Assembly (NCBI RefSeq): GCF_019145205.1
Contig: NZ_JAHSTT010000002.1
Coordinates: forward strand, 620,001-684,000
Source of the DNA: Pseudomonas khavaziana
Lineage (GTDB): Bacteria > Pseudomonadota > Gammaproteobacteria > Pseudomonadales > Pseudomonadaceae
Reading direction: 5' to 3'
DNA length: 64,000 nucleotides
Shown in pieces: positions 16,805-27,233 of this stretch (positions are counted from its first letter, which is position 1; every line of letters begins with the position of its first letter). The notes beneath the pieces are model-generated. The model saw nothing but the letters and a program-made list of their open reading frames with translations. It was not told the DNA's origin and did not search any database. A program made the translations under genes and the position numbers.

Positions 16805-18631
16805 ATGATCAACATATCTGCTATTCCTTCTCGTTCTCAAGGTGCCGCGCGTTTGTTGGCCAAAGATGTCACAGCGCTTATCCCAGACTTCCCCTTTCAT
16901 TACTCCCGTTTTCTCAATCAGGCCGTCAGCGACGACAGGCCGTTGGGGCGGGTTTCCAGCAGTACGAGTTGCCGCCAGGTACTTATGGGGGCGGGAGTAG
17001 CCGGCGCTGTGGCGGCTTATGAAGCCATGCGCATGGGGTTGCACCCTGTGGTAGTGGAGGCCAGTGACCGTATTGGTGGGCGGTTCTATTCCCATGTGGC
17101 AGGTGATCCGCAGGACCCCGGCAACAGCGTTATATGTGAAATGGGCGCCATGCGTTTTCCCGTTTCCGGCAAGGCGCTGATGCACTATTTCGACAAGGTT
17201 GGCATGTCAGCCAATTCGACTGACTTTCCCAACCCCGGCGCGGCTTCCACGCCCAGTACAGTGGTCGATTACCAGCAGCAACAGGTCTATTACGAACGCG
17301 ATAAATTGCCCGATAAATATGTCGAAATCGAACGTAAACTGTTCGATATTTTCCTGGAACAACAGCCGATCAATTTCCGCGAGATGGAAGCGGCAATGTC
17401 CGAGGACAGCATTGATCAGGCGAAGATCAAGACGCTGTGGAACGCCATTTTGGACGCAGGTTGGGACAACCTGAGCTTTTTTGCGGCCATGGTGGAGCAG
17501 GCAAAATGGAGTCGCGAGGATATCGACCTGTTCGGCCAGATCGGTTTTGGTACCGGGGGATGGAATACTGACTACCCAAACAGTTTTCTGGAAGTGCTGC
17601 GGGTGTTGTACACCGGCCTGGATACCAACCATAAGTTGATGTACGACGGCTCAAGTGAGCTGCCGCGCCGGTTGTTGTCACGTAGCCCGGACACGATGGG
17701 CGACAGCATGGACCACTGGCCGGCGGGAACTACTGTCGAGAGTCTGAGTGCTCAAGTCATTCCGCAGATGTTGAATCAAGAAGTGCGGCAAATCATACGG
17801 CGATCAGAGGACGATCAGTTCGACGTGTGGATTTATGATCATGTCCAGAAGATTGAGAGCCGATACGTCTTCCCCGCCGTGGTCTATACCCCCCACAAGC
17901 GGATACTGGACAAATTCCGTTACATGGATGGTGCCGGTCGCTTCAGTCAGATGAATGACCTTTTGTCGACTAAAGAATGGGAAGCGGTGATGTACACCCA
18001 CTACATGCAGTCGGCCAAGGTATTTGCGCAAACCAAGCGACCTTTCTGGACCGATGTCGGAATGGATCACCAACACAAGATGAGTGTGACGTTGTCGGAT
18101 CGAATTACCCGGGGCACCTATCTGCTGGACTACGCTGCGAGTAAAGGTTCGTACAAGGGCTGTGGGATGTTTTTGTCTTACGCCTGGAATGACGACAGCC
18201 TCAAGTTCCTGGGTGACCGTGCCGCGCCGTTGCCGTCCCATGTGGCGGTATGTTCAACCTTGCTGGACTCGGTGTATGCCCACCATCAGCTAGACCTTGG
18301 CGCAGAGTTCGGCATGACAGACCCATTTGTCGAAATCAATTGGGAAGAGCAGCCGTTTTTTCTAAGCGCCTTCAAAATGAACCTGCCAGGGCAGTACGAA
18401 TACCAGCGCCTGTTGTTTTCCCAGTTTATGAACGATGTGCATAGCCCGAGTCCCGATGGGTTCATTCTTGCTGGAGATGATGTGTCCTTTACCGGTGGCT
18501 GGGGGGAAGGCGCGGTGACCACTGCCCTGAACGCGGTTAATAAACTGGCGGTGAAGTTCGGTGGAGGTACCTTTATCAATAACCCAGGCCCCATCGATGA
18601 ATGGGCGGCGCTCCAGCCGAAGGCTTTGTAA
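16805..18631 (+). CDS. FAD amino-acid 2-monooxygenase / flavin amine oxidase (lysine-tryptophan-phenylalanine 2-monooxygenase branch)
   Basis: 608-residue flavoprotein. The FAD-binding GAGVAG (about 59-64) is followed by VVVEASDRIGGRF, then CEMGAMRFPVSG, GQIGFGTGGWNTDYPNS, LSDRITRGTYLLDY and a C-terminal LAGDDVSFTGGWGEGAVTTALNA. These blocks are those of amide-forming amino-acid monooxygenases (IaaM, DavB), which turn an L-amino acid into the amide one carbon shorter. The N-terminal DFPFHYSRF block supports the ATG at 16805, although AAGG touches it directly. Divergent from the permease and amidase genes. The amino acid used cannot be told from sequence. Confidence 0.85.
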   Translation: MINISAIPSRSQGAARLLAKDVTALIPDFPFHYSRFLNQAVSDDRPLGRVSSSTSCRQVLMGAGVAGAVAAYEAMRMGLHPVVVEASDRIGGRFYSHVAGDPQDPGNSVICEMGAMRFPVSGKALMHYFDKVGMSANSTDFPNPGAASTPSTVVDYQQQQVYYERDKLPDKYVEIERKLFDIFLEQQPINFREMEAAMSEDSIDQAKIKTLWNAILDAGWDNLSFFAAMVEQAKWSREDIDLFGQIGFGTGGWNTDYPNSFLEVLRVLYTGLDTNHKLMYDGSSELPRRLLSRSPDTMGDSMDHWPAGTTVESLSAQVIPQMLNQEVRQIIRRSEDDQFDVWIYDHVQKIESRYVFPAVVYTPHKRILDKFRYMDGAGRFSQMNDLLSTKEWEAVMYTHYMQSAKVFAQTKRPFWTDVGMDHQHKMSVTLSDRITRGTYLLDYAASKGSYKGCGMFLSYAWNDDSLKFLGDRAAPLPSHVAVCSTLLDSVYAHHQLDLGAEFGMTDPFVEINWEEQPFFLSAFKMNLPGQYEYQRLLFSQFMNDVHSPSPDGFILAGDDVSFTGGWGEGAVTTALNAVNKLAVKFGGGTFINNPGPIDEWAALQPKAL

Positions 18632-18658
18632 GTAAGGGCTGGTACGTCAGTTCGGTTC

Positions 18659-18693
18659 CGCGTCGGAGGCCATGAATCTCCGGCGCGGCCTTT
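18659..18693 (+). terminator. Possible terminator after the monooxygenase gene
   Basis: CGCGTCGGAG (18659-18668) pairs with CTCCGGCGCG (18678-18687), a 10-bp stem with one T-G pair and 9-base loop, but only TTT follows at 18691. It lies between convergent genes. Confidence 0.4.
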
Positions 18694-18705
18694 AGGCGTA
18701 AAGGG

Positions 18706-18906
18706 TTATTGGGCGTAGATATGAACCACGAAATGTTGGCCTGATGCTGTCAATTCATAGACTTTATCGTAGATCCTCAACGTCCTGGACGGCTCGCGGA
18801 TAGTGTCCCCGACCTTTGCGTGCGTCCTGAATTCATCCCAATCAATCACCGTGGTACTGGCAGTGTCGTCGCTTTTAAGGATGCTGGCGTTGCTTTGATA
18901 TTCCAT
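18706..18906 (-). CDS. Small hypothetical protein
   Basis: 66-residue open frame with AGAGAG about 8-12 bases before its ATG. The product is hydrophilic with no signal peptide, membrane segment or recognised motif; it contains IDWDEFRTHAKVGDTI and ends FVVHIYAQ. It lies alone between the monooxygenase gene and ltaE. It may be a real small gene or chance; nothing about its function can be said. Confidence 0.4.
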   Translation of the reverse strand: MEYQSNASILKSDDTASTTVIDWDEFRTHAKVGDTIREPSRTLRIYDKVYELTASGQHFVVHIYAQ

Positions 18907-19088
18907 GGTTTGGCTCTCTGCTGGATTTCCGTTTCCGGCCGATTTCTCGGCTGGCAGTTGTTCCCGAAAGATGGCCTCTGCAGCGGCATCTTCTTGCGGG
19001 TAACCAGAGGCTAGTCAACAAAATTCAAACGCGCTGCTGTCAGAAATATCAAAAAACAATCTCAGCTTACCGCCATTATCCATCACGG

Positions 19089-20129
19089 TTATGCGCCCAT
19101 CACTGTCCGAATATCCGCAGCCAATTCTCTTACACGCTCTTCCTCGGTATCCCACGCGCACATGAAGCGTGCACCACCTTTGCCGATGAAGGTGTAGAAG
19201 CGCCAGCCCTTGGCCGTCAACGCCACAATGGCCGGTTCCGAGAGCTGCAGGAACACGCCGTTGGCCTGTACCGGGAACATCAGTTCCACACCGGGGATGT
19301 CCGATACCAGGCTGCTCAGCAGTTGCGCGCAGTGATTGGCATGGCGCGCATGCTTGAGCCAGGCATCGTTTTCCAGCAGGCCCACCCATGGGGCCGACAG
19401 AAAGCGCATTTTCGACGCCAACTGGCCAGCCTGCTTGCAGCGGTAATCGAAGTCTTCAGCCAGCTTGTGGTTGAAGAACAGGATGGCTTCACCCACTGCC
19501 ATGCCGTTCTTGGTACCGCCAAAGCACAACACGTCCACACCGGCTTTCCAGGTCAGGTCAGCCGGTGAGCAACCGAGGAACGCACAGGCGTTGGCGAACC
19601 GCGCGCCGTCCATATGCAGGTTCAGGCCCAGCTCCTTGCAGGTGACGCTGATAGCGCGGATTTCCTCAGGGGTGTAGACGCTGCCGACTTCGGTGGCCTG
19701 GGTCAGGGTGACCACACGCGGCTTGGGGTAGTGGATGTCCTGGCGCTTGAGGGCAATCTCGCGGATTGAATCCGGGGTCAGCTTGCCGTTTTCAGTGCGA
19801 GCGACGAGCAGCTTGGAGCCGTTGGAGAAAAACTCCGGCGCGCCGCATTCGTCGGTTTCGACGTGGGCAGTTTCCGAGCAAATCACGCTATGGTAGCTCT
19901 GGCACAGCGAGGACAGCGCCAGGGAGTTGGCTGCCGTACCGTTGAAGGCGAAGAACACTTCGCAGTCGGTCTCGAACAGATTGCGAAAACCATCGGCGGC
20001 TCGGTGGGTCCATTCATCATCGCCGTAGGCGCGTTGATGGCCGTGGTTGGCTTGTTCCATGGCGGCCCAGGCTTCCGGGCAGATGCCGGAATAGTTGTCA
20101 CTGGCGAATTGTTGGCTCTTGTCGGTCAT
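19089..20129 (-). CDS. ltaE: Low-specificity L-threonine aldolase
   Basis: 346-residue PLP enzyme cleaving L-threonine or allo-threonine to glycine and acetaldehyde. The PLP lysine is Lys207 in LCFGGTKNGMAVGEA, and LHMDGARFANA (about 171-181) is the conserved block that contacts PLP. Its presence next to glyA and the sarcosine oxidase genes matches P. aeruginosa (PA5413 type) and fits a role in the glycine pool made from betaine. It is transcribed away from the downstream TraX-like and glyA genes. Confidence 0.9.
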   Translation of the reverse strand: MTDKSQQFASDNYSGICPEAWAAMEQANHGHQRAYGDDEWTHRAADGFRNLFETDCEVFFAFNGTAANSLALSSLCQSYHSVICSETAHVETDECGAPEFFSNGSKLLVARTENGKLTPDSIREIALKRQDIHYPKPRVVTLTQATEVGSVYTPEEIRAISVTCKELGLNLHMDGARFANACAFLGCSPADLTWKAGVDVLCFGGTKNGMAVGEAILFFNHKLAEDFDYRCKQAGQLASKMRFLSAPWVGLLENDAWLKHARHANHCAQLLSSLVSDIPGVELMFPVQANGVFLQLSEPAIVALTAKGWRFYTFIGKGGARFMCAWDTEEERVRELAADIRTVMGA

Positions 20130-20219
20130 GGCCCATTCCTGTGGTCGATGTTGGTGCGCACTTTAACCAAGATTGTGAGGAAGGCGCACGCCCTGTAAAT
20201 GCAAAGTCACTGGGGAATT

Positions 20220-20948
20220 ATGCACGGTACTCTAACGGCTCCTGTAGGACGCGTCCGCGATGGCGCATTGGACTTGCTCAAGTGGCTGGCGCTGCTGAGC
20301 ATGGTGCTGGACCACCTGCGCTACGTCGGGTTAAGCCTGGATGGCCTGTATGTGCCGGGGCGCCTGGCGTTCCCGTGGTTTTGCCTGGCGATTGCGGCCA
20401 ATGTGCATCGGCTCCGGAACGCTCCGGTGACCGGTCATTGGCGCTACTTGGGTTGGTTGCTGCTGTTTAGCGTGATCAGCGAAGTGCCGTATCGAATGTT
20501 TATCGATGATGCCGATACATTGAATGTGTTGCCGACCCTGGCGTTGGGCCTGTTGGTTGCCCGAGGTTGGCAGCAGAAGACGTTGGTTGATCGAGGATTG
20601 GCGCTGATCGCCGTCACAACGGCGGCGGTATTTTCAACTCAGTTGATGTTCGGTTTCTTTGGTGTATTGCTGCCATTGGCGATGCTGTTGGTGTTCCGTC
20701 GTCCTTGGTATTTGAGCGTGTTGCCGGGTTTGCTCTGTGTGGCGGCCAACCAATGGCAAATCTTGCTCAATAGCGGCACGCCTGTGGCGCTCTCGGGGTT
20801 GGCGATCTGTCTGATTGCGCCATTGGCGGGCGTGGTCTTATTGCGACACGCCCGCAGCGCCTCACCGCCAGCAATGCGCCGCTGGGCCTACACCCTCTAT
20901 CCGCTGCACTTCCTCCTGTTGCTACTCGTCCGTCAGATCATCGCCTAA
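20220..20948 (+). CDS. TraX-family membrane protein
   Basis: About 242-residue integral membrane protein with seven or more hydrophobic segments. DLLKWLALLSMVLDHLRYV at the N terminus and a final LYPLHFLLLLLVRQIIA are typical of TraX-like (acyltransferase-3-related) proteins, which acetylate pilin in the F plasmid; chromosomal members have no known job. An ATG at 20199 is also possible; 20220 is preferred because GGGGA precedes it, though only by 3 bases. It sits upstream of glyA as in P. aeruginosa. Confidence 0.8.
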   Translation: MHGTLTAPVGRVRDGALDLLKWLALLSMVLDHLRYVGLSLDGLYVPGRLAFPWFCLAIAANVHRLRNAPVTGHWRYLGWLLLFSVISEVPYRMFIDDADTLNVLPTLALGLLVARGWQQKTLVDRGLALIAVTTAAVFSTQLMFGFFGVLLPLAMLLVFRRPWYLSVLPGLLCVAANQWQILLNSGTPVALSGLAICLIAPLAGVVLLRHARSASPPAMRRWAYTLYPLHFLLLLLVRQIIA

Positions 20949-21103
20949 CCCCCTCCCACATTTGTTCGGTGTTGTTCCAATCAATGTCGTAAACGCACCT
21001 TTGCGTGGCGTGCGCAGGCATTTGGCCTGTCTGCGCCAGCCCTACCATCGCATCAAAGGGCCCTGCACGGGCCTCAACAATACGAAAGGCTGGGAGAGAC
21101 GCG

Positions 21104-22357
<1,254 letters not shown>

Positions 22358-22379
22358 GCGCGGTTTTGGAGTAATGACT

Positions 22380-23630
22380 ATGCAACGCTACTCAGGCTTC
22401 GGCCTCTTCAAGCACTCCCTCAGCCATCACGAAAACTGGCAGAAGATGTGGCGCACGCCGACCCCTAAAAAGGTCTACGACGTGGTTATCGTCGGCGGCG
22501 GCGGGCATGGTCTGGCGACCGCCTACTACCTGGCCAAGGAGCACGGCATCACCAACGTGGCCGTGGTCGAGAAGGGCTGGCTCGGTGGTGGTAACACGGC
22601 GCGCAACACCACCATCGTGCGTTCCAACTACCTATGGGACGAGTCGGCGCATTTGTATGAGCATGCGATGAAGCTCTGGGAAGGCCTTTCCCAGGACCTG
22701 AACTACAACGTGATGTTCTCCCAGCGCGGCGTCTACAACCTGTGCCACACCCTGCAAGACATCCGTGATTCCGAGCGTCGCGTCAGCGCCAACCGCCTCA
22801 ACGGCGTGGATGGCGAGTTGCTCAATGCCAAGCAGGTAGCGGATGAAATTCCGTACCTGGATTGCTCGAAAAATACCCGCTACCCCGTCTTGGGCGCAAC
22901 TGTGCAACGACGCGGCGGCGTAGCCCGTCACGATGCTGTGGCCTGGGGCTTTGCCCGCGCTGCTGACGCCTTGGGCGTGGACCTGATCCAGCAGACCGAA
23001 GTGATCGGGTTCCGCAAGGAAAACGGCGTGTGCATCGGTGTGGAAACCAACAAGGGCTTTATCGGCGCCAAGCGCGTCGGTGTGGTCACTGCCGGTAACT
23101 CCGGGCACATGGCCTCGCTGGCGGGCTTCCGCCTGCCGATCGAATCCCACCCGCTGCAAGCCCTGGTGTCGGAGCCGATCAAGCCGATTATCGACAGCGT
23201 GATCATGTCCAACGCCGTGCACGGTTATATCAGCCAGTCCGACAAAGGCGACCTGGTGATCGGCGCCGGTATCGACGGCTACAACGGCTACGGCCAACGC
23301 GGCTCGTACCCGGTGATCGAGCACACCATCCAGGCCATCGTCGAGATGTTCCCGGTGCTGTCGCGGGTGCGCATGAACCGCCAGTGGGGCGGCATCGTCG
23401 ACACCACGCCGGACGCCTGCCCGATCATTTCCAAGACCCCGGTACCGAACATGTTCTTCAACTGCGGTTGGGGCACCGGTGGCTTCAAGGCCACTCCGGG
23501 CTCAGGCAACGTATTTGCCGCCAGCCTGGCCAAGGGTGAAATGCACCCATTGGCCGCACCTTTCTCCATCGACCGTTTCCACAACGGTGCGTTGATCGAT
23601 GAACATGGCGCCGCAGCCGTCGCCCACTAA
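22380..23630 (+). CDS. soxB: Sarcosine oxidase beta subunit
   Basis: 416-residue flavoprotein, catalytic subunit of the four-subunit sarcosine oxidase that demethylates sarcosine to glycine. The FAD site is [17 protein letters not shown] near residue 40, and the C terminus carries [13 protein letters not shown] and [17 protein letters not shown], as in DAO-type oxidases. A histidine in [10 protein letters not shown] is a candidate for the covalent FMN attachment known in this family. ATG codons lie at 22374 and 22380; GGAG (22368-22371) is well spaced only for 22380. A 133-base inverted repeat separates it from soxD. Confidence 0.95.
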   Translation: MQRYSGFGLFKHSLSHHENWQKMWRTPTPKKVYDVVIVGGGGHGLATAYYLAKEHGITNVAVVEKGWLGGGNTARNTTIVRSNYLWDESAHLYEHAMKLWEGLSQDLNYNVMFSQRGVYNLCHTLQDIRDSERRVSANRLNGVDGELLNAKQVADEIPYLDCSKNTRYPVLGATVQRRGGVARHDAVAWGFARAADALGVDLIQQTEVIGFRKENGVCIGVETNKGFIGAKRVGVVTAGNSGHMASLAGFRLPIESHPLQALVSEPIKPIIDSVIMSNAVHGYISQSDKGDLVIGAGIDGYNGYGQRGSYPVIEHTIQAIVEMFPVLSRVRMNRQWGGIVDTTPDACPIISKTPVPNMFFNCGWGTGGFKATPGSGNVFAASLAKGEMHPLAAPFSIDRFHNGALIDEHGAAAVAH

Positions 23631-23634
23631 CAAA

Positions 23635-23767
23635 GCGCCATGAAAACTACTGCGCTCGGCAATACTGCGTTAAAAACAGGCTCGAAATGCTCACTTAGTA
23701 AACTAAGCTCCGCTTTCTCCCCTGTTTTTGCCTTGTCTTGCCTTCGCTCGCTACGTTTTCACGGCGC
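23635..23767. repeat. 133-base imperfect palindrome inside the sox operon
   Basis: The ends GCGCCATGAAAAC and GTTTTCACGGCGC are complementary but for one position. The arms continue to pair inward through GGCAA, AAAAACAGG and CTTAGT blocks to a small loop near 23700. It makes a hairpin with arms of about 65 bases between soxB and soxD. No open frame or transposase is present. It looks like a member of a dispersed intergenic repeat family and not a REP of the type seen elsewhere here. Confidence 0.8.
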
Positions 23768-23786
23768 TTGAGAGGAGAAATTCCCT

Positions 23787-24089
23787 ATGTTGCATATCTT
23801 CTGTCCTCACTGTGGCGAACTGCGCTCCGAAGAGGAATTCCACGCGTCCGGCCAAGCGCATATCCCGCGCCCGCTGGACCCGAACGCCTGCACCGATGAA
23901 GAGTGGGGCGACTACATGTTCTTCCGCGACAATCCCCGTGGCCTGCACCACGAGCTGTGGATCCACGCCGCCGGTTGCCGCCAGTATTTCAACGCCACCC
24001 GCGACACCGTCACCTACGAAATTCTTGAAACCTACAAGATTGGCGAAAAACCCCAGTTCACCGCCAAGGCTTCTGGAGAGAAGGTATGA
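23787..24089 (+). CDS. soxD: Sarcosine oxidase delta subunit
   Basis: 100-residue small subunit. Starts MLHIFCPHCGELRSE, with the CxxC pair (Cys6, Cys9) that in this family binds zinc together with a later His/Cys group (HAAGCRQYF). GAGGAG precedes the ATG. Its stop overlaps the soxA start (ATGA), so the two are translationally coupled. It helps stabilise the heterotetramer. Confidence 0.95.
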   Translation: MLHIFCPHCGELRSEEEFHASGQAHIPRPLDPNACTDEEWGDYMFFRDNPRGLHHELWIHAAGCRQYFNATRDTVTYEILETYKIGEKPQFTAKASGEKV

Positions 24090-27000
24090 GCCAGATCAAT
24101 CGCCTGTCCAACGGTGGCCGCATCGACCGCAATAAAGTCCTGACTTTCAGCTTCAACGGCCAGACTTACAAAGGCTTTGAAGGCGATACCCTGGCCGCCG
24201 CGTTGCTGGCCAACGGCGTCGACATCATCGGTCGCAGCTTCAAGTATTCGCGCCCACGGGGCATCTTCGCTGCCGGCGCCGAAGAGCCGAACGCAGTGCT
24301 GCAGATCGGCGCCACCGAAGCCACCCAGATTCCCAACGTGCGTGCTACCCAGCAGGCGCTGTACCAGGGGTTGGTCGCCACCAGCACCAACGGCTGGCCG
24401 AGCGTCAACAACGACATGATGGGGATTCTCGGCAAGGTCGGCGGCAAGCTGATGCCGCCGGGTTTTTATTACAAAACTTTCATGTACCCGCAATCGTTCT
24501 GGATGACCTACGAGAAGTACATCCGTAAGGCCGCCGGTCTTGGCCGCTCGCCGACCGAGAATGATCCGGACACCTACGACAACTTCAACCATCACTGCGA
24601 TGTGCTGGTAGTGGGCGCAGGCCCTGCCGGTCTCGCTGCTGCACTGGCGGCCGCTCGCAGCGGTGCGCGGGTGATCATCGCCGATGAGCAGGAAGAGTTC
24701 GGTGGTTCGCTGCTCGACTCTCGCGAAAGCCTCGACGGCAAGCCGGCCACCGAATGGGTTGCCAGCGTGATCGCTGAACTCAAAGCCCTGCCGGACGTGG
24801 TGCTGCTGCCCCGCGCGACCGTCAATGGTTACCACGACCATAACTTCCTGACCATTCACGAGCGCCTCACTGATCACCTCGGTGACCGTGCGCCGATTGG
24901 TGTGGTGCGCCAGCGCATCCACCGCGTACGTGCCAAGCGCGTGGTGCTGGCGACGGGTGCGTGCGAGCGTCCATTGGTGTACGGCAACAACGACGTGCCG
25001 GGCAATATGCTCGCTGGTGCGGTTTCTACCTACGTGCGTCGCTATGGCGTGGCACCGGGTAAAAAGCTGGTGCTGTCGACCAACAATGACCATGCCTACC
25101 GCGTAGCGCTGGACTGGTTCGATGCCGGTCTGCAAGTGGTGGCCGTGGCCGATGCGCGCCACAACCCCCGCGGCGCCCTGGTTGAAGAAGCCCGCGCCAA
25201 AGGCATTCGCATCCTCACCGGCAGCGCCGTGATCGAAGCCCGTGGCAGCAAGCATGTGACCGGTGTGCGCGTCGCCGCCATCGATGTCAAAGCGCATAAG
25301 GTCACCAGCCCCGGCGAATGGCTGGACTGCGACCTGGTGGCCAGTTCCGGCGGCTACAGCCCGGTGGTTCACTTGGCCTCGCACCTGGGCGGCAAGCCGA
25401 CCTGGCGCGAAGACATCCTCGGTTTCGTACCGGGTGAAGCACCACAGAAACGCGTATGCGTCGGCGGCATCAACGGCGTCTATGGGCTTGGCGATTCCCT
25501 GGCCGATGGTTTTGAAGGCGGCGTGCGCGCCGCCAGCGAAGCCGGTTTTGCCCCGGTGGAAGGTACGCTGCCAAAGGCCTTGAGCCGCCTGGAAGAACCG
25601 ACCCTGGCGCTGTTCCAGGTGCCCCACGAGAAAGCTACCGCACGGGCGCCAAAGCAATTTGTCGACCTGCAAAATGACGTCACCGCTGCTGCCATCGAAC
25701 TGGCCACGCGCGAAGGTTTCGAGTCGGTGGAACACGTCAAGCGCTACACCGCACTGGGCTTTGGCACTGACCAGGGCAAGCTGGGTAACGTCAACGGCCT
25801 GGCGATTGCCGCACGCTCGCTGAACGTGACCATCCCGCAGATGGGTACCACCATGTTCCGTCCCAACTACACGCCTGTGACCTTTGGTGCGATAGCGGGA
25901 CGTCACTGTGGGCACATCTTCGAACCGGTGCGCTACACCGCCTTGCACGCCTGGCATGTGAAGAATGGCGCTGAATTTGAAGACGTCGGCCAGTGGAAAC
26001 GCCCCTGGTATTTCCCGCGCAACGGTGAAGACTTGCATGCCGCGGTGAAACGCGAATGCCTGGCGGTGCGCGACAGCGTCGGCCTGCTGGATGCCTCCAC
26101 CCTCGGCAAGATCGATATTCAGGGCCCGGATGCCCGCGAGTTCCTCAACCGCATCTACAGCAATGCCTGGACCAAGCTCGACGTGGGCAAGGCGCGCTAC
26201 GGCCTGATGTGCAAGGAAGACGGCATGGTCTTCGACGACGGCGTCACTGCCTGTCTGGCCGACAACCACTTCCTGATGACCACCACCACCGGCGGCGCGG
26301 CGCGCGTTCTCCAGTGGCTGGAAATCTACCAACAGACCGAATGGCCGGACCTTAAGGTGTACTTCACCTCGGTCACCGACCACTGGGCGACCATGACGTT
26401 GTCAGGCCCCAACAGCCGCAAGTTGCTGAGTGAGGTCACCGACATCGACCTGGACAAGGACGGCTTCCCGTTCATGACCTGGAAGGAAGGCCTGGTTGGC
26501 GGCGTACCGGCGCGGGTATTCCGTATTTCGTTTACCGGTGAGCTGTCGTACGAAGTCAACGTGCAGGCCGACTACGCCATGGGCGTGCTGGAACAGATCG
26601 TCGAGGCCGGCAAGAAGTACAACCTGACCCCGTACGGCACCGAGACCATGCACGTATTGCGTGCCGAGAAGGGCTTCATCATCGTTGGGCAGGACACCGA
26701 CGGCTCGATGACCCCGGACGACCTGAACATGGGCTGGTGCGTGGGCCGCACCAAACCGTTCTCGTGGATCGGCTGGCGTGGCATGAATCGCGAAGACTGC
26801 GTGCGTGAAGAGCGCAAGCAACTGGTGGGCTTGAAGCCGATTGACCCTAACGTGTGGCTGCCGGAAGGCGCGCAGTTGGTGTTCGATCCGAAGCAGACGA
26901 TCCCGATGAAGATGGTCGGCCATGTCACTTCAAGCTATGCGCACAACTCCCTGGGTTATTCGTTCGCCATGGGTGTGGTGAAGGGCGGCTTGAAGCGCAT

Positions 27001-27103
27001 CGGCGAGCGGGTGTTCTCACCGCAGGCCGATGGCAGCGTGATTGAGGCGGAGATTGTGTCTTCGGTGTTCTTCGATCCGAAAGGAGATCGCCAGAACATC
27101 TGA
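24086..27103 (+). CDS. soxA: Sarcosine oxidase alpha subunit
   Basis: 1005-residue subunit that binds NAD and tetrahydrofolate and passes the C1 unit to folate. Domains in order: ferredoxin-like N-terminal part (about 25-105, FSFNGQTYKGFEGDTLAAALLAN is the first block), a pyridine-nucleotide oxidoreductase part with VVGAGPAGLAAALAAARSGA (about 175), and a C-terminal GcvT-like aminomethyltransferase domain (from about 620, KRPWYFPRNGED). GGAGAG precedes the ATG. A REP pair separates it from soxG. Full family length with no break. Confidence 0.95.
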   Translation: MSQINRLSNGGRIDRNKVLTFSFNGQTYKGFEGDTLAAALLANGVDIIGRSFKYSRPRGIFAAGAEEPNAVLQIGATEATQIPNVRATQQALYQGLVATSTNGWPSVNNDMMGILGKVGGKLMPPGFYYKTFMYPQSFWMTYEKYIRKAAGLGRSPTENDPDTYDNFNHHCDVLVVGAGPAGLAAALAAARSGARVIIADEQEEFGGSLLDSRESLDGKPATEWVASVIAELKALPDVVLLPRATVNGYHDHNFLTIHERLTDHLGDRAPIGVVRQRIHRVRAKRVVLATGACERPLVYGNNDVPGNMLAGAVSTYVRRYGVAPGKKLVLSTNNDHAYRVALDWFDAGLQVVAVADARHNPRGALVEEARAKGIRILTGSAVIEARGSKHVTGVRVAAIDVKAHKVTSPGEWLDCDLVASSGGYSPVVHLASHLGGKPTWREDILGFVPGEAPQKRVCVGGINGVYGLGDSLADGFEGGVRAASEAGFAPVEGTLPKALSRLEEPTLALFQVPHEKATARAPKQFVDLQNDVTAAAIELATREGFESVEHVKRYTALGFGTDQGKLGNVNGLAIAARSLNVTIPQMGTTMFRPNYTPVTFGAIAGRHCGHIFEPVRYTALHAWHVKNGAEFEDVGQWKRPWYFPRNGEDLHAAVKRECLAVRDSVGLLDASTLGKIDIQGPDAREFLNRIYSNAWTKLDVGKARYGLMCKEDGMVFDDGVTACLADNHFLMTTTTGGAARVLQWLEIYQQTEWPDLKVYFTSVTDHWATMTLSGPNSRKLLSEVTDIDLDKDGFPFMTWKEGLVGGVPARVFRISFTGELSYEVNVQADYAMGVLEQIVEAGKKYNLTPYGTETMHVLRAEKGFIIVGQDTDGSMTPDDLNMGWCVGRTKPFSWIGWRGMNREDCVREERKQLVGLKPIDPNVWLPEGAQLVFDPKQTIPMKMVGHVTSSYAHNSLGYSFAMGVVKGGLKRIGERVFSPQADGSVIEAEIVSSVFFDPKGDRQNI

Positions 27104-27119
27104 TAGACCGCGTCGCGGC

Positions 27120-27193
27120 CATCGGGAGCAAGCCCCCTCCCACATTTGAAGGTATTCACAAATCAAAATGTGGGAGGGGGCTTGCTCCCGATG
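27120..27193. repeat. REP inverted pair between soxA and soxG
   Basis: CATCGGGAGCAAGCCCCCTC on the left and GAGGGGGCTTGCTCCCGATG on the right are perfect inverted copies around about 34 bases. It lies inside the sox operon. Confidence 0.92.
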
Positions 27194-27233
27194 AGGCCAT
27201 CAGCCTCACAACAGAATTCAGGAAAGGTGCTTT

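Noticed and set aside
24032..26383. 783-codon open frame on the minus strand opposite soxA
   Set aside because: Antisense shadow of soxA with no recognisable domain or ribosome site.
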